Part shown: positions 46,021 through 54,001 of the stretch, piece after piece
Position numbering within the stretch: the stretch's first letter is position 1
Layout of the letters: the number at the start of each line of letters is the position of its first letter
From: Actinomadura litoris
GTDB lineage: Bacteria; Actinomycetota; Actinomycetes; Streptosporangiales; Streptosporangiaceae
NCBI RefSeq assembly: GCF_009733595.1
Contig: NZ_WOFH01000014.1
Span: 186,001-250,000, forward strand
Length of the DNA: 64,000 nt
Direction: 5' to 3'
Translations under genes and position numbers: made by a program
Notes under the pieces: model-generated
Database searches by the model: none
Seen by the model: only the letters and a program-made list of their open reading frames with translations
What the model was told of the DNA's origin: nothing

Positions 46021-46892
46021 GAGGTGACCTCCTGGAGGAACCGGTTCTCGGCCCACCCGGGCAGCCCGACCTGCGCCACGCTCTCGATATAGGGAGGCCA
46101 GTGGCCGGCCTTCTGGCACCGTGCGAACAGACGGAGCGCCTTGCGGTTCTCGTGCCGACCGGCGTCCAGCGCGATCTGCGTGAGCTGGACGACGCTCACG
46201 ATGTACGGCGCCGTCTTCTCCTGGACCACCAGGAAGTAGGGGACGGCGTCGGACAGGCCGAGCGCGCGGACGGCGTCCTCGTACCAGGCGCCCTGCATGT
46301 GATAGCCGAAGTTGATCAGGGACTTGCTGATCGCGTCCGGGTGCGCCGAGTCGGCCGTCTTGTAATCCGCGAGGTAGAGGCGACCGTCCGGGCCCTTGGG
46401 GGGCAGCCAGTCGAGCAGCGCGCGCCGCCACACCTTCGTCGGGCCGTCCTTCCAGAACAGCGCCCGCTCCGCCTCCCCGGTCCCGCCCAGCAGCACGGAC
46501 GCGAGCTCGTGCTCGCGGATCGCGGCGGCCATCTCCTCGACCTGGTCGTACTCGTCCGGCTTGAGGGGGACCGCTCCACGGTCGTAGGCGGCGTCCCGCT
46601 CGGCCTGCGCCGCGCCGGACCGGTAGGTGTCGTACGACATGCGGTGCAGCTCGGGCCCGATGCCGAGGACGAGCTTGTGCGCGGCCGTGCCCAGCTCCAT
46701 CGCTTTGGTCGGCTTGGGTGGGTTGTCGGCCTCGTACCGGTACCGGGCCGGGCAGGTCGCCAGGAGCTTGCGGGCGCCGCTGGAGGAGATGCTCCCCGCC
46801 GGAACGGGGTCCGCGTGGTAGACGTCGGCGGGCATGTCGTACACGCCTTCGCTGGTGACGACGGTGGCGGGGGCCTCGGTCAGCGCGCTCAC
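46017..46892 (-). CDS. RecE-like PD-(D/E)XK exonuclease
   Basis: The 291-residue protein starts (GTG at 46892) with SISSSGARKLLATCPARYRY, has the catalytic ALLDWLPP and LADYKTA strands (D, D-x-K) near 165-180, and a following SLINFGYHMQGAWYEDAVRA with conserved Gln. This is the fold of RecE/YqaJ-type double-strand DNA exonucleases that make 3' single strands for annealing. It is transcribed before the HNH and candidate annealing genes, forming a recombination cassette. The ATGA overlap fixes the start. Confidence 0.82.
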   Translation of the reverse strand: MSALTEAPATVVTSEGVYDMPADVYHADPVPAGSISSSGARKLLATCPARYRYEADNPPKPTKAMELGTAAHKLVLGIGPELHRMSYDTYRSGAAQAERDAAYDRGAVPLKPDEYDQVEEMAAAIREHELASVLLGGTGEAERALFWKDGPTKVWRRALLDWLPPKGPDGRLYLADYKTADSAHPDAISKSLINFGYHMQGAWYEDAVRALGLSDAVPYFLVVQEKTAPYIVSVVQLTQIALDAGRHENRKALRLFARCQKAGHWPPYIESVAQVGLPGWAENRFLQEVTS

Positions 46893-47452
46893 CGGTCGCC
46901 CTCCAGCCGCTCCACAACCGGCTGGACCCGCTCGTTCAGCAGCTCCACGACCCGCCGCACGGCGGCCGTCGCGTCCGCTGCGGTCAGCCGCTCGGGCGCG
47001 TCGACCGGAACCCATAGCCGGTCCGTGGGCAGGCAGAACAGCAGGAGGGTGCTCGTGCACATCGCCGGTGTCTGCTCGATCTGGTCGTCGCTCGGCTCGC
47101 ACAGGCCGATGTCCTGCCGGTACTCCCAGCCCGACCAGCCGTCCAGGTCCATGAGCGGCTCGATCGGCCGGGTCATGATCCGGACGTAGGCGCGCACGGG
47201 GCCACCGGCCCGGCCGTCCGACCGGCGCCGGTGGAGCCGCGCCCAGGCGATCGGCGAGACGAACGGGACGTAGTGGGGCGGCGGCATACCCGTTCCGGTC
47301 GCTGCCCCGAATGCGGCGCAGGCGAACTCGGTGGGGTCGGGGGTGATGTCGCCGTTCCCGTTGAGGAAGGTGATCTGCCGCTGCTGCACGTTGGCGGCGT
47401 AGCGATCTTCGGCGCCGGGGGTGATGGTGAACGGGGCGGTCAAAGCGTCCAC
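46889..47452 (-). CDS. 187-residue hypothetical protein
   Basis: I choose the GTG at 47452 (a TTG at 47443 overlaps the previous stop by four bases as an alternative). The product has beta segments (FTITPGAEDRYAANVQQRQI), a proline-aromatic loop (GMPPPHYVPFVSPIAWARLH) and a C-terminal helix (AVRRVVELLNERVQPVVERL). It precedes the exonuclease gene in the same operon. No family was recognised. Confidence 0.5.
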   Translation of the reverse strand: MDALTAPFTITPGAEDRYAANVQQRQITFLNGNGDITPDPTEFACAAFGAATGTGMPPPHYVPFVSPIAWARLHRRRSDGRAGGPVRAYVRIMTRPIEPLMDLDGWSGWEYRQDIGLCEPSDDQIEQTPAMCTSTLLLFCLPTDRLWVPVDAPERLTAADATAAVRRVVELLNERVQPVVERLEGDR

Positions 47453-47655
47453 CGCCTCTGCTCGTCCCGCAGCGGCCGCCAGTCGTCGGCCGCCTCCCGC
47501 TTGGCCAGCTCCGCGTCGAGGACCTCGGCGGCCAGCCCCAGCGGCCAGCCGGTCTTCTCCGCGAGGATGTCCACCGCCGGACCCCAGCCGTACACCTCGG
47601 CCTCGTAGCCCTCGGCGACCATCGAGATCGCCTCGTCCAACGTCAGGTCCGCCAT
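47440..47655 (-). CDS. 71-residue helical hypothetical protein
   Basis: The ATG at 47655 (MADLTLDEAISMVAEGYEAE) leads to two further helices (PLGLAAEVLDAELAKREAAD). It overlaps the upstream stop by one base (TGATG). It is soluble, alanine-rich and without cysteines. Function unknown. Confidence 0.5.
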   Translation of the reverse strand: MADLTLDEAISMVAEGYEAEVYGWGPAVDILAEKTGWPLGLAAEVLDAELAKREAADDWRPLRDEQRRWTL

Positions 47656-47969
47656 CAGCGGGCACCGCCGTTCAGCTCGGCGGCGCGCGCGTCGGCCTCG
47701 TCCTCCGTGCCGTGGTCGCTGTCCGGAATCCACTGGCCGCCGTCGTGGCGGCCGACCGTCCACACGCCCGGCTCGACGTACTGCACGACGAACGTGTCCG
47801 GGTTGCCTCCGGCGCAGTTGTGGCGGAAGAAGATGACCTGGACCTCGGACGCGTCGCCGAGGAGGTCGAAGCAGCGGCCGGTGTTCCAACCGCACGGGAT
47901 GTGGCTCAGCGTGTGCAGCTCGAACCAGCCGCTCGCACGCTCGGCCCGCCAGTCGCTGGGGATCCTCAC
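47655..47969 (-). CDS. 104-residue hypothetical protein
   Basis: The product (MRIPSDWRAERASGWFELHT, then CGWNTGRCFDLLGDASEVQV, and a beta segment VIFFRHNCAGGNPDTFVVQY) has several cysteines but no clear zinc motif. Aromatic and alternating strands suggest a compact beta domain. It is in the coupled train; no family was recognised. Confidence 0.5.
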   Translation of the reverse strand: MRIPSDWRAERASGWFELHTLSHIPCGWNTGRCFDLLGDASEVQVIFFRHNCAGGNPDTFVVQYVEPGVWTVGRHDGGQWIPDSDHGTEDEADARAAELNGGAR

Positions 47970-48565
47970 ACCGCACCCCCGTCCTCGTACACGCGGTACG
48001 TCACCGGCCGGGCGGCGATCTTCTTCCGGATGTGCGCCGCGGAGGCGCCCATGTCCCCGTGCTCCCGGAGCGCCTCCAGAGCAGCTGCGACCGCGTCCGC
48101 GCGGGCGTCCAGCAGCCGGTCACGGGTGGGGACACCCTCCGACGTGGCCGCGCCCGGGAGGTCGATCGCGTCGTGGATCGCCTCCAGCAGCGCACGGACC
48201 TCGTCATCGGTGGCGGCGCGGAGCTTACCCACGACCTCCTCGACCGTCCGGCCCGGCTCGTCCTGCCAGTCGGTCAGCTCATCCAAGAGCCGCCCGATGG
48301 TCGGCGACCCCAGCACGTCGCCCAGGACGGTCCGGCCCAGCGTCCGCACCGCCGCCGCGTGCACTCCCATGGGGACGTGCGCGGCGTAGGAGTGCATGTC
48401 CACGCCGACGGCGAGGGCGAGCGCGGCCGCCAGATCCACCGGGCACCGCTCGGAGGTCCGGTCGGGCCGGTGGTCGTAGTCGCCGTTCTGGGTCCAGCCC
48501 TGGACGGTGAGGATGTCGGCGGCCTTGGTGAGGATCTGCGGGGCGGTCAGCTGCGTGTCGCTCAC
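47966..48565 (-). CDS. DUF6197-like protein
   Basis: The 199-residue product (GTG at 48565) has the N-terminal DUF6197-like start (ILTKAADILTVQGWTQNGDY), then CPVDLAAALALAVGVD and helical segments to the end. DUF6197 proteins are small and widespread in actinobacterial phages and plasmids, with unknown role. The start overlaps the upstream stop by four bases. Confidence 0.6.
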   Translation of the reverse strand: MSDTQLTAPQILTKAADILTVQGWTQNGDYDHRPDRTSERCPVDLAAALALAVGVDMHSYAAHVPMGVHAAAVRTLGRTVLGDVLGSPTIGRLLDELTDWQDEPGRTVEEVVGKLRAATDDEVRALLEAIHDAIDLPGAATSEGVPTRDRLLDARADAVAAALEALREHGDMGASAAHIRKKIAARPVTYRVYEDGGAV

Positions 48566-49191
48566 CGGGCACCGCCCGTCAGGCGCATCCGCGCCGCATC
48601 CGCGAACCGCCACGCCGCGACCGTGAAATCGGTCAGCAGCGCGTCCAGGCGGTGCTGCACGTCGAACGCGAGGCATGCGAGGGCCGCGGTCACCTTCTCC
48701 TGCACTAGCTCCGCCAGCCGGTCCGGGTCCGCGTCCGGGTAGTCCGCTGCGGTCGCGTTCCCCGACTGGACGTCCGCGAGCTCACCGAGCGCGCCGTCGA
48801 CGTTCTCGTCGAGACGGTCGAGGCGGTCCCACGCCTCGCCGTCCCAGTCGCCCGCCTTCCCCGCGTAATCGGCGGCGATGATCGCCGTGCGGGTCCTCGC
48901 GGTGGCCAGGAGTGCCGGGTAGTCCACGCCCGTCACCCGGGCCGCGAGGCGGGGGTCGACGAGGTCGGTGAGCACGGCGGCGACGTGCTCCGGTCCGGCC
49001 TCGCACGCCAGCTTCGCGGCGTCCCGCAGGCCGATGCCGTCGATCAGGTCGCCGAACGCGGCGGTCCTGGCGGCGTCGGACAGGCCGGGCGCGATGTCCG
49101 TGAGGTCGGCGGCGGCCGACAGGCCGGGGTGGGACCGCACCTGGTAGGCGAGGACCTCCACCTCCCGGCGGGGATCGGTAATCTGTTGCAT
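48562..49191 (-). CDS. 209-residue helical hypothetical protein
   Basis: The protein is alanine- and aspartate-rich, mostly helical (LSDAARTAAFGDLIDGIGLR, ENVDGALGELADVQSGNATA, and the C-terminal LTDFTVAAWRFADAARMRL) without cysteine motifs beyond single residues. It is the first gene of the long leftward train after the XRE/excisionase-like pair, separated from it by a hairpin. No family was recognised. Confidence 0.5.
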   Translation of the reverse strand: MQQITDPRREVEVLAYQVRSHPGLSAAADLTDIAPGLSDAARTAAFGDLIDGIGLRDAAKLACEAGPEHVAAVLTDLVDPRLAARVTGVDYPALLATARTRTAIIAADYAGKAGDWDGEAWDRLDRLDENVDGALGELADVQSGNATAADYPDADPDRLAELVQEKVTAALACLAFDVQHRLDALLTDFTVAAWRFADAARMRLTGGAR

Positions 49192-49224
49192 GGCTCCGCG
49201 CTCTCCTTTCAGGGTTTCCGATGT

Positions 49225-49272
49225 GCGGGGCTAGGGGCTCTGTCAGCCCTGCGACGGCTGACGGGGCCCCGC
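49225..49272. terminator. Nested hairpin downstream of the excisionase-like gene
   Basis: GTCAGCC (49242) pairs with GGCTGAC (49256), and outer arms GCGGGG (49225) and CCCCGC (49267) extend the stem. It separates the short regulator pair from the long early operon. Confidence 0.6.
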
Positions 49273-49277
49273 TTCGT

Positions 49278-49475
49278 TCAGGGGTTCAGGCCGAGAAGGC
49301 CGAGCTTGTCCAGGAACTTGGCCGTAGGGACCTTGAGTGCGCGGCCGACGCGGATGGTGGGGATCTCGCCACGCTCGGCCGCCTTGTAAGAGGCCGCGGG
49401 CTTCAAGCCGAAGAACTCGCCCGCCTCGGGCACGGAGATGGTGGGGCGCTCACGCGGGTCCGGGACGGCGGGCAT
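49278..49475 (-). CDS. Excisionase-like HTH protein
   Basis: The 65-residue product contains ISVPEAGEFFGLKPAASYKA then AERGEIPTIRVGRALKVP, the small winged HTH of excisionase/AlpA-type proteins (helix-turn-helix plus a wing with IRVGR). Its stop is followed by a hairpin, and its start overlaps the XRE gene by one base. It is a good candidate for the recombination directionality factor of the integrase at 51098, although the two are on opposite strands about 1.6 kb apart. Confidence 0.72.
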   Translation of the reverse strand: MPAVPDPRERPTISVPEAGEFFGLKPAASYKAAERGEIPTIRVGRALKVPTAKFLDKLGLLGLNP

Positions 49476-49720
49476 CACACCGTCTCCTGCTCCGACTCGC
49501 GCATCAGCAAGGTGTCCTTCTCGCATCGAAGGACCCGGCAGATCGAGCCGAACATCTTCGGGCTCGGCTGCCGGCGGCCCATCTCGTACTTGGTGATGGT
49601 CGACTGGTGGACCCGGCGCCCCATTTGGACCGAAACGAGCGCCGCTAGTTCGGTGGTGGTGAGCTCGTTGTCCTCGCGCAGGGCCCGTAGGCGGTCTCCG
49701 TTGAGCTTCGCTGACTGCAT
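49475..49720 (-). CDS. XRE-family repressor or Cro-like protein
   Basis: The 81-residue product (ATG at 49720) has an XRE-type HTH: LRALREDNELTTTELAALVS, then HQSTITKYEMGRRQPSPKMF. This is typical of Cro/CI-type phage regulators. It faces the repressor gene at 49892 across an operator region with shared boxes, so the pair forms a divergent switch. Confidence 0.85.
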   Translation of the reverse strand: MQSAKLNGDRLRALREDNELTTTELAALVSVQMGRRVHQSTITKYEMGRRQPSPKMFGSICRVLRCEKDTLLMRESEQETV

Positions 49721-49730
49721 GTATGCCACG

Positions 49731-49868
49731 TTAGGCCACGTTCGGCATCTCGTCCAGACCCTGAGTGGCGAAAAGTGGCGGAGCGTGGCCTAAAACGGCC
49801 AGACTGATGCCGGGTAAGTGGCTCTTCGTGCGCCCAAACGTGTCACGGAGGTGCTAGACGTGGCCTTT
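49731..49868. promoter_or_regulatory. Divergent switch region with CGTGGCCTAA operator boxes
   Basis: TTAGGCCACG (49731-49740) and its exact complement CGTGGCCTAA (49784-49793) lie 53 bases apart; CGTGGCCTTT (49859-49868) is a third box next to the rightward repressor start. AGTGGCG occurs as a tandem pair at about 49764 and 49774. They are placed to control both divergent genes. Confidence 0.65.
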
Positions 49869-49891
49869 TTTGTCATAGAGACTTGGCGGAT

Positions 49892-50404
49892 ATGGAAACC
49901 AGACCCGACCCCGCCCGGGTCCGGCTCGCCGAGCACATGGACGAGCGCCGCCGCGACCTGGGAAGGCAGCGGGGGGAGCGGTTCAGCTGGGACGAGGTCG
50001 CCGTCAAAGCCGGTCTCCACCGCGAGACCCTCCGCAACATCCGCCTGCACGGGCGCCCCATGCGAGACACCACGAAAGACGGCATAGAAGACGCCCTGCA
50101 ATGGGAGCGCGGCAGCATCGACGCGATCCTGCAGGGCGGCGATCCCACGCCGGCCGGACCGGCAGCGGAGGACTCCCTCGACCGCCTCGACCGCCTCTTC
50201 CATGAACGGAAGAGCGACCCGAGCGTCCGGGCCCGGCTCGAAGCGACGCTGGAAGACGACTCGCGCAAGGACGGGCACGAAACGCCCCAGGAGCGCCTGG
50301 AGCGCTTGGACCGGCTGTGGCGGCTGTGGCGCGACGACCAGGGAGAGCGCGGCACCGTGCTACGTGGACTACTCGAAACCTGGGGCGACAGTGAGGCGAG
50401 CTGA
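49892..50404 (+). CDS. HTH repressor, candidate immunity protein
   Basis: The 170-residue product (ATG at 49892; a TTG nine bases upstream is an alternative) has the HTH segment FSWDEVAVKAGLHRETLRNI, then RDTTKDGIEDALQWERGSID, typical of actinobacterial prophage repressors. The C-terminal half is a charged helix (ERLERLDRLWRLWRDDQGER) that could dimerise. It is divergent from the XRE gene and next to the integrase, as expected for the lysogeny repressor. Its transcript leader is short. Confidence 0.75.
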   Translation: METRPDPARVRLAEHMDERRRDLGRQRGERFSWDEVAVKAGLHRETLRNIRLHGRPMRDTTKDGIEDALQWERGSIDAILQGGDPTPAGPAAEDSLDRLDRLFHERKSDPSVRARLEATLEDDSRKDGHETPQERLERLDRLWRLWRDDQGERGTVLRGLLETWGDSEAS

Positions 50405-50445
50405 ACCAAGCGTGCAAGTCGGTGAAAGTTTCAGATAGTGAGAAT

Positions 50446-50462
50446 GTTCCACCCAGTGGAAC
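50446..50462. promoter_or_regulatory. Palindrome GTTCCAC-cca-GTGGAAC
   Basis: A 7-bp perfect inverted repeat with a three-base spacer lies in the gap upstream of the membrane-protein and integrase genes. It is a plausible operator controlling the rightward genes. Confidence 0.45.
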
Positions 50463-50624
50463 GTCTCCGCCCTGCTGCAATCTGAACCGGTCCAACGGAG
50501 GATGTGTAATCACAACCGAACAAGCCGGGAAGTTTCCACGCTGAGCGACCCCGCCAGGCAAAAAATGCCTTCAGCGAGGACCCCCCCCCCGCAATTTCAG
50601 AAAGCGAAAGGGGTCAGCGCGCGT

Positions 50625-51068
50625 ATGTGCTCACACGACCAGGAGACCATCACCTTCAACGCCGACCAGGCCACCACCAGCATGCGTTCCGCCGCCACCG
50701 GCGCAGGCATCGCCATGGTCATCCTCGGCCCCGTCGGCATGGCCATCGCCCTCACAGCCGGTGGACAGCTCGCAGACGTCCGCGCCGCCTACCTCGCCGG
50801 CGTCTGCTGCATCCTCCTGGCAGGCCACATGGTCGTCGCCGTCGGCACGCGCCTGGGCGCCCTCACCCTCCTCCGCCACCAGCTGGCGATGGAGCGCCTC
50901 GCCGAGCAGGAACACGCCGCCCTCCGAGGAGAGATCGACGGCCTCAAAGAGCTGATGGCGCACCTCCACGACAGCCAGGAGCGGCAGATCGAGCTGATCG
51001 GGGACTACCTCGAAGACCAACTCCGCCCCCGCCGGTACGAGCACCACAACGGCCACCGCCACAACTGA
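50625..51068 (+). CDS. Two-span membrane protein next to the integrase
   Basis: The 147-residue protein (ATG at 50625) has hydrophobic segments at about 18-42 (AATGAGIAMVILGPVGMAIA) and 52-75 (AAYLAGVCCILLAGHMVVAV), then a soluble C-terminal coiled coil (EIDGLKELMAHLHDSQERQI). An upstream ATG at 50566 reads through a run of ten cytosines. The gene is co-oriented with the integrase 30 bases downstream, so it belongs to the lysogeny module; its function may be phage exclusion or anchoring, but no direct evidence exists. Confidence 0.6.
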   Translation: MCSHDQETITFNADQATTSMRSAATGAGIAMVILGPVGMAIALTAGGQLADVRAAYLAGVCCILLAGHMVVAVGTRLGALTLLRHQLAMERLAEQEHAALRGEIDGLKELMAHLHDSQERQIELIGDYLEDQLRPRRYEHHNGHRHN

Positions 51069-51097
51069 GCGGACCACCTCCCCGCGGAGACACCCTC

Positions 51098-52498
51098 ATG
51101 GCCCCCAAAGGCACCGTGTACAAGCGGTGCGGCTGCAAGGACCCGGACACCGGCAAGCCCCTCAACGGCCGGTGCCCGGGCCTGGCCGGCCGCAAGCATG
51201 GAACGTGGACGATCGACGTCCACATCGACACCACCGCCAAGGCAGGCCGCCGGCTGAAACGCGGCGGATACCAGACCAAGACCAAAGGCGAGGCGGCCCT
51301 GGACACGATCCGGGACCTCATCAAGCTCGCGGCCGACGACGACCGGTCCCGCCGTAGGATCGGCGACCTGATCTTCACAGCGACCAAACGCGGCGGCGCC
51401 CTCCCCACCCCCACAGAGATCCGGCGACGACTCGGTGTGGGAGCAGAGCTAGCCGCACCCTCGACTACCGTCGCTGAATGGCTGAACGAATGGTTCGCTG
51501 GGAGACTCGACCTGAAGAGGTCGACCAAAAACGGCTACCGGCACACCATTGATAAGTTCTTGATCCCGCTGCTAGGAGATCTTCCCCGCGACAAGCTCAC
51601 TGTGGAGCACATAGTGGGGATGTTCGATCGGATCGGCGAGTGGAACGAGGAGATAGTCGCTGCCCGCAAGGAAGGGCGCTCGTACGACCTACCTGACGAT
51701 GTCCGGCAACGAAAACGCTTCGTCGGTATCGCAACCCAGCACCGGATCCTGGCAACGCTCAGCTCGGCCTACAGCGACGCCGTCCTCCGCCCCGGGATGC
51801 TCGACTGGAACCCGGCCAAGGCGGTCAGACTGCCCCCAGAGAAGCGCGATCCCCGTCGAGTGTGGGGGCCTGAGCAGGTCGGTCAGTTCATCCGGGCCAC
51901 GGCAACGGACCGCCTGGGCCTGCTTTACCGCATCGTGCTCCTGCGTGGCCTGCGTCGCGGAGAGGTGTGCGGGTTGCGGTGGCAGGATCTAGATAGCGAC
52001 GACGGTGGCGCCAAGATCGTCCAGACCATTCTGGAGATCAGGGGTGAGATCGTCGCGGACACTCCCAAGTCGGACGCGGGGGAGCGCTGGGTGGCATTTG
52101 ATGCTGAAACCGTGGAGCTGATCCGTGGTCTGCGCCGCGCCAGAAGGCGGGAGCGGTTCGCCGCAGGTCAGAACTGGCAGGAACATGATCTGATGTTTTG
52201 TCAGGAGGACGGCGCCCCACTGCGCCCGTCGCAGGTGTCGGCTTCATTCCAGCAGCATGCCGCGCTCGCTGGGCTGCCCGTGATCACCTTGCATGAGGGG
52301 CGGCACACCGCTGCGACCCTGGCGCTGGAGTCGAGTCTGGACATCAAGATCGTGTCCGATCAGCTCGGCCACTCCTCGACGACCATCACGCAGAATCTCT
52401 ATACGCATGTGCGGAAGGTCATCCACAAGGAGGCCGCCGCGCAGGTCGTGCGGATCCTGTCGGGGGCGTCGACGTCGGCGCCAGCTTCGGAATCATGA
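51098..52498 (+). CDS. int: Tyrosine recombinase (integrase)
   Basis: The 466-residue enzyme has a zinc-like arm-binding N-terminus (CGCKDPDTGKPLNGRCPG), a core-binding domain (about 140-260) and the catalytic domain: the first Arg in GLRRGEVCGLRW near 290-297, H399-x2-R in HEGRHTAATL, and LGHSSTTITQNLYTH with the nucleophilic Tyr at about 435. This order R...HxxR...H...Y is the tyrosine recombinase signature. It integrates and excises the element. The excisionase-like gene at 49278 is a likely partner. Confidence 0.95.
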   Translation: MAPKGTVYKRCGCKDPDTGKPLNGRCPGLAGRKHGTWTIDVHIDTTAKAGRRLKRGGYQTKTKGEAALDTIRDLIKLAADDDRSRRRIGDLIFTATKRGGALPTPTEIRRRLGVGAELAAPSTTVAEWLNEWFAGRLDLKRSTKNGYRHTIDKFLIPLLGDLPRDKLTVEHIVGMFDRIGEWNEEIVAARKEGRSYDLPDDVRQRKRFVGIATQHRILATLSSAYSDAVLRPGMLDWNPAKAVRLPPEKRDPRRVWGPEQVGQFIRATATDRLGLLYRIVLLRGLRRGEVCGLRWQDLDSDDGGAKIVQTILEIRGEIVADTPKSDAGERWVAFDAETVELIRGLRRARRRERFAAGQNWQEHDLMFCQEDGAPLRPSQVSASFQQHAALAGLPVITLHEGRHTAATLALESSLDIKIVSDQLGHSSTTITQNLYTHVRKVIHKEAAAQVVRILSGASTSAPASES

Positions 52499-52641
52499 TC
52501 GCGTCCGGGTGGTCGCAGTCTGGTCGCATCGGCCTGAAAACGGGAGGTTGGGGAGTGGGGTGGGGATGAGGTTGGATACGTTCGTCCTGCTGAGGGCAGC
52601 GGAGGTGCTGCTCCCGCCTATCGGTGGAAGGGTCGAATAGC
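52499..52641. other. Presumed attachment-site boundary
   Basis: This short non-coding stretch separates the integrase from the acyl-CoA dehydrogenase of apparently chromosomal type. Att sites usually lie beside int; a tandem GGTCGCA repeat at 52513-52530 is visible, but no tRNA or identity segment proves the crossover. Confidence 0.35.
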
Positions 52642-53871
52642 ATGACGAGCGCCGAGTCGACGCCGTTCTCGCTGGAGCCGAGCGAGGACGTCCGCCAGGT
52701 CCGCGACTGGGTCCACGAGTTCGCCCGGGACGTCGTCCGCCCGGCGGCACGCGAGTGGGACGAGCGCGAGGAGACCCCCTGGCCGCTGATCCAGGAGGCG
52801 TCCAAGATCGGCCTCTACTCGCTCGACTTCTTCGCCGCCCAGTGGCTGGAGCCGAGCGGTCTCGGCATCCCGGTGGCCTTCGAGGAGCTGTTCTGGGGCG
52901 ACGCCGGGATCGCGCTGTCGATCGTCGGCACCGGCCTCGCCGCCGCGTCGGTCGCCGCCGTCGGCACCCCCGACCAGGTCGGCGAGTGGGTGCCCCAGAT
53001 GTTCGGCACCCCCGGCGAGGTCAGGCTCGGCGCCTTCTGCGCCTCCGAACCCGACGCGGGAAGCGACGTCGGCTCGATCCGGGCCCGCGCGGTGTTCGAC
53101 GAGGCCAAGGACGAGTGGGTGCTGAACGGCACCAAGACCTGGGTGACCAACGGCGGCATCGCCGACGTGCACGTGGTCGTCGCCTCCGTCCACCCCGACC
53201 TCGGCAGCCGCGGGCAGGCGAGCTTCATCGTCCCGCCGGGCACGCCGGGGCTGCGGCAGGGGCAGAAGTTCAGCAAGCACGGCATCCGCGCCTCCCACAC
53301 CGCCGAGGTGATCCTTGAGGACGTGCGCGTCCCGAGCCGCCTGGTCGTCGGCGGCAAGGAACGCTTCGACGAGCGCGTCGCCCGCGTCCGCGAGGGCCGC
53401 AGCGCCAAGGGCCAGGCGGCGATGAAGACCTTCGAGACCACGCGCCCCTCCGTCGGCGCGATGGCCCTCGGCGTCGGCCGCGCCGCCTACGAGTACGCCC
53501 TCGACTACGCCCGCGAGCGCGAGCAGTTCGGCCGCAGGATCGGCGACTTCCAGGCGATCGCGTTCAAGCTCGCCGACATGCGCTGCCGCCTGGACGCGGC
53601 CCGCCTGATGGTCTGGCGCGCCGCCTGGATGGCGAGCGCCGGCCGCGACTTCGAGGGCGCCGAGGGCTCGATGGCCAAGCTGATGGCCTCGGAGATGGCC
53701 GTCCGCGTCACCGAGGAGGCCATCCAGATCCTCGGCGGCAACGGCTACACCCGCGACTACCCGGTGGAACGCATGCACCGCGACGCGAAGATCTTCACCA
53801 TCTTCGAGGGAACCAGCGAGATCCAACGCCTGGTAATAGGCCGAGCCCTCACCGGCCTCCCCGTCAGATAA
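52642..53871 (+). CDS. Acyl-CoA dehydrogenase
   Basis: The 409-residue flavoprotein oxidises acyl-CoA thioesters to enoyl-CoA, giving electrons to ETF. It shows the FAD-binding signature GAFCASEPDAGSD near 138-150, WVTNGG near 172-177, and the C-terminal catalytic region GGNGYTRDYPVERMHRDAKI, then IFEGTSEIQRLVIGR with the base Glu in FEGTSE. Length and motifs are intact. The ATG at 52642 follows GGAAGGGTC. It is the first gene of ordinary metabolism after the element, so it marks the chromosome side of the integration site. Confidence 0.93.
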   Translation: MTSAESTPFSLEPSEDVRQVRDWVHEFARDVVRPAAREWDEREETPWPLIQEASKIGLYSLDFFAAQWLEPSGLGIPVAFEELFWGDAGIALSIVGTGLAAASVAAVGTPDQVGEWVPQMFGTPGEVRLGAFCASEPDAGSDVGSIRARAVFDEAKDEWVLNGTKTWVTNGGIADVHVVVASVHPDLGSRGQASFIVPPGTPGLRQGQKFSKHGIRASHTAEVILEDVRVPSRLVVGGKERFDERVARVREGRSAKGQAAMKTFETTRPSVGAMALGVGRAAYEYALDYAREREQFGRRIGDFQAIAFKLADMRCRLDAARLMVWRAAWMASAGRDFEGAEGSMAKLMASEMAVRVTEEAIQILGGNGYTRDYPVERMHRDAKIFTIFEGTSEIQRLVIGRALTGLPVR

Positions 53872-54001
53872 CCCCCGACCAACACGAACACCCGGCTCCG
53901 CAACAACGCTCACCACACAGCGACGCGCCCTCTCCACCCCCGAAACCCCGGCCTTTCCCGCGATTGGGAGCGGAATGGGAGACGACCACCTGAAGGCAGG
54001 G

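Noticed and set aside
52499..52641. tRNA gene as the integration target beside the integrase
   Set aside because: No cloverleaf or tRNA 3' end is visible; the true attachment target is unknown.
52618..53937. A 439-codon leftward frame opposite the acyl-CoA dehydrogenase
   Set aside because: The rightward frame has all the dehydrogenase signatures; the antisense frame has none.
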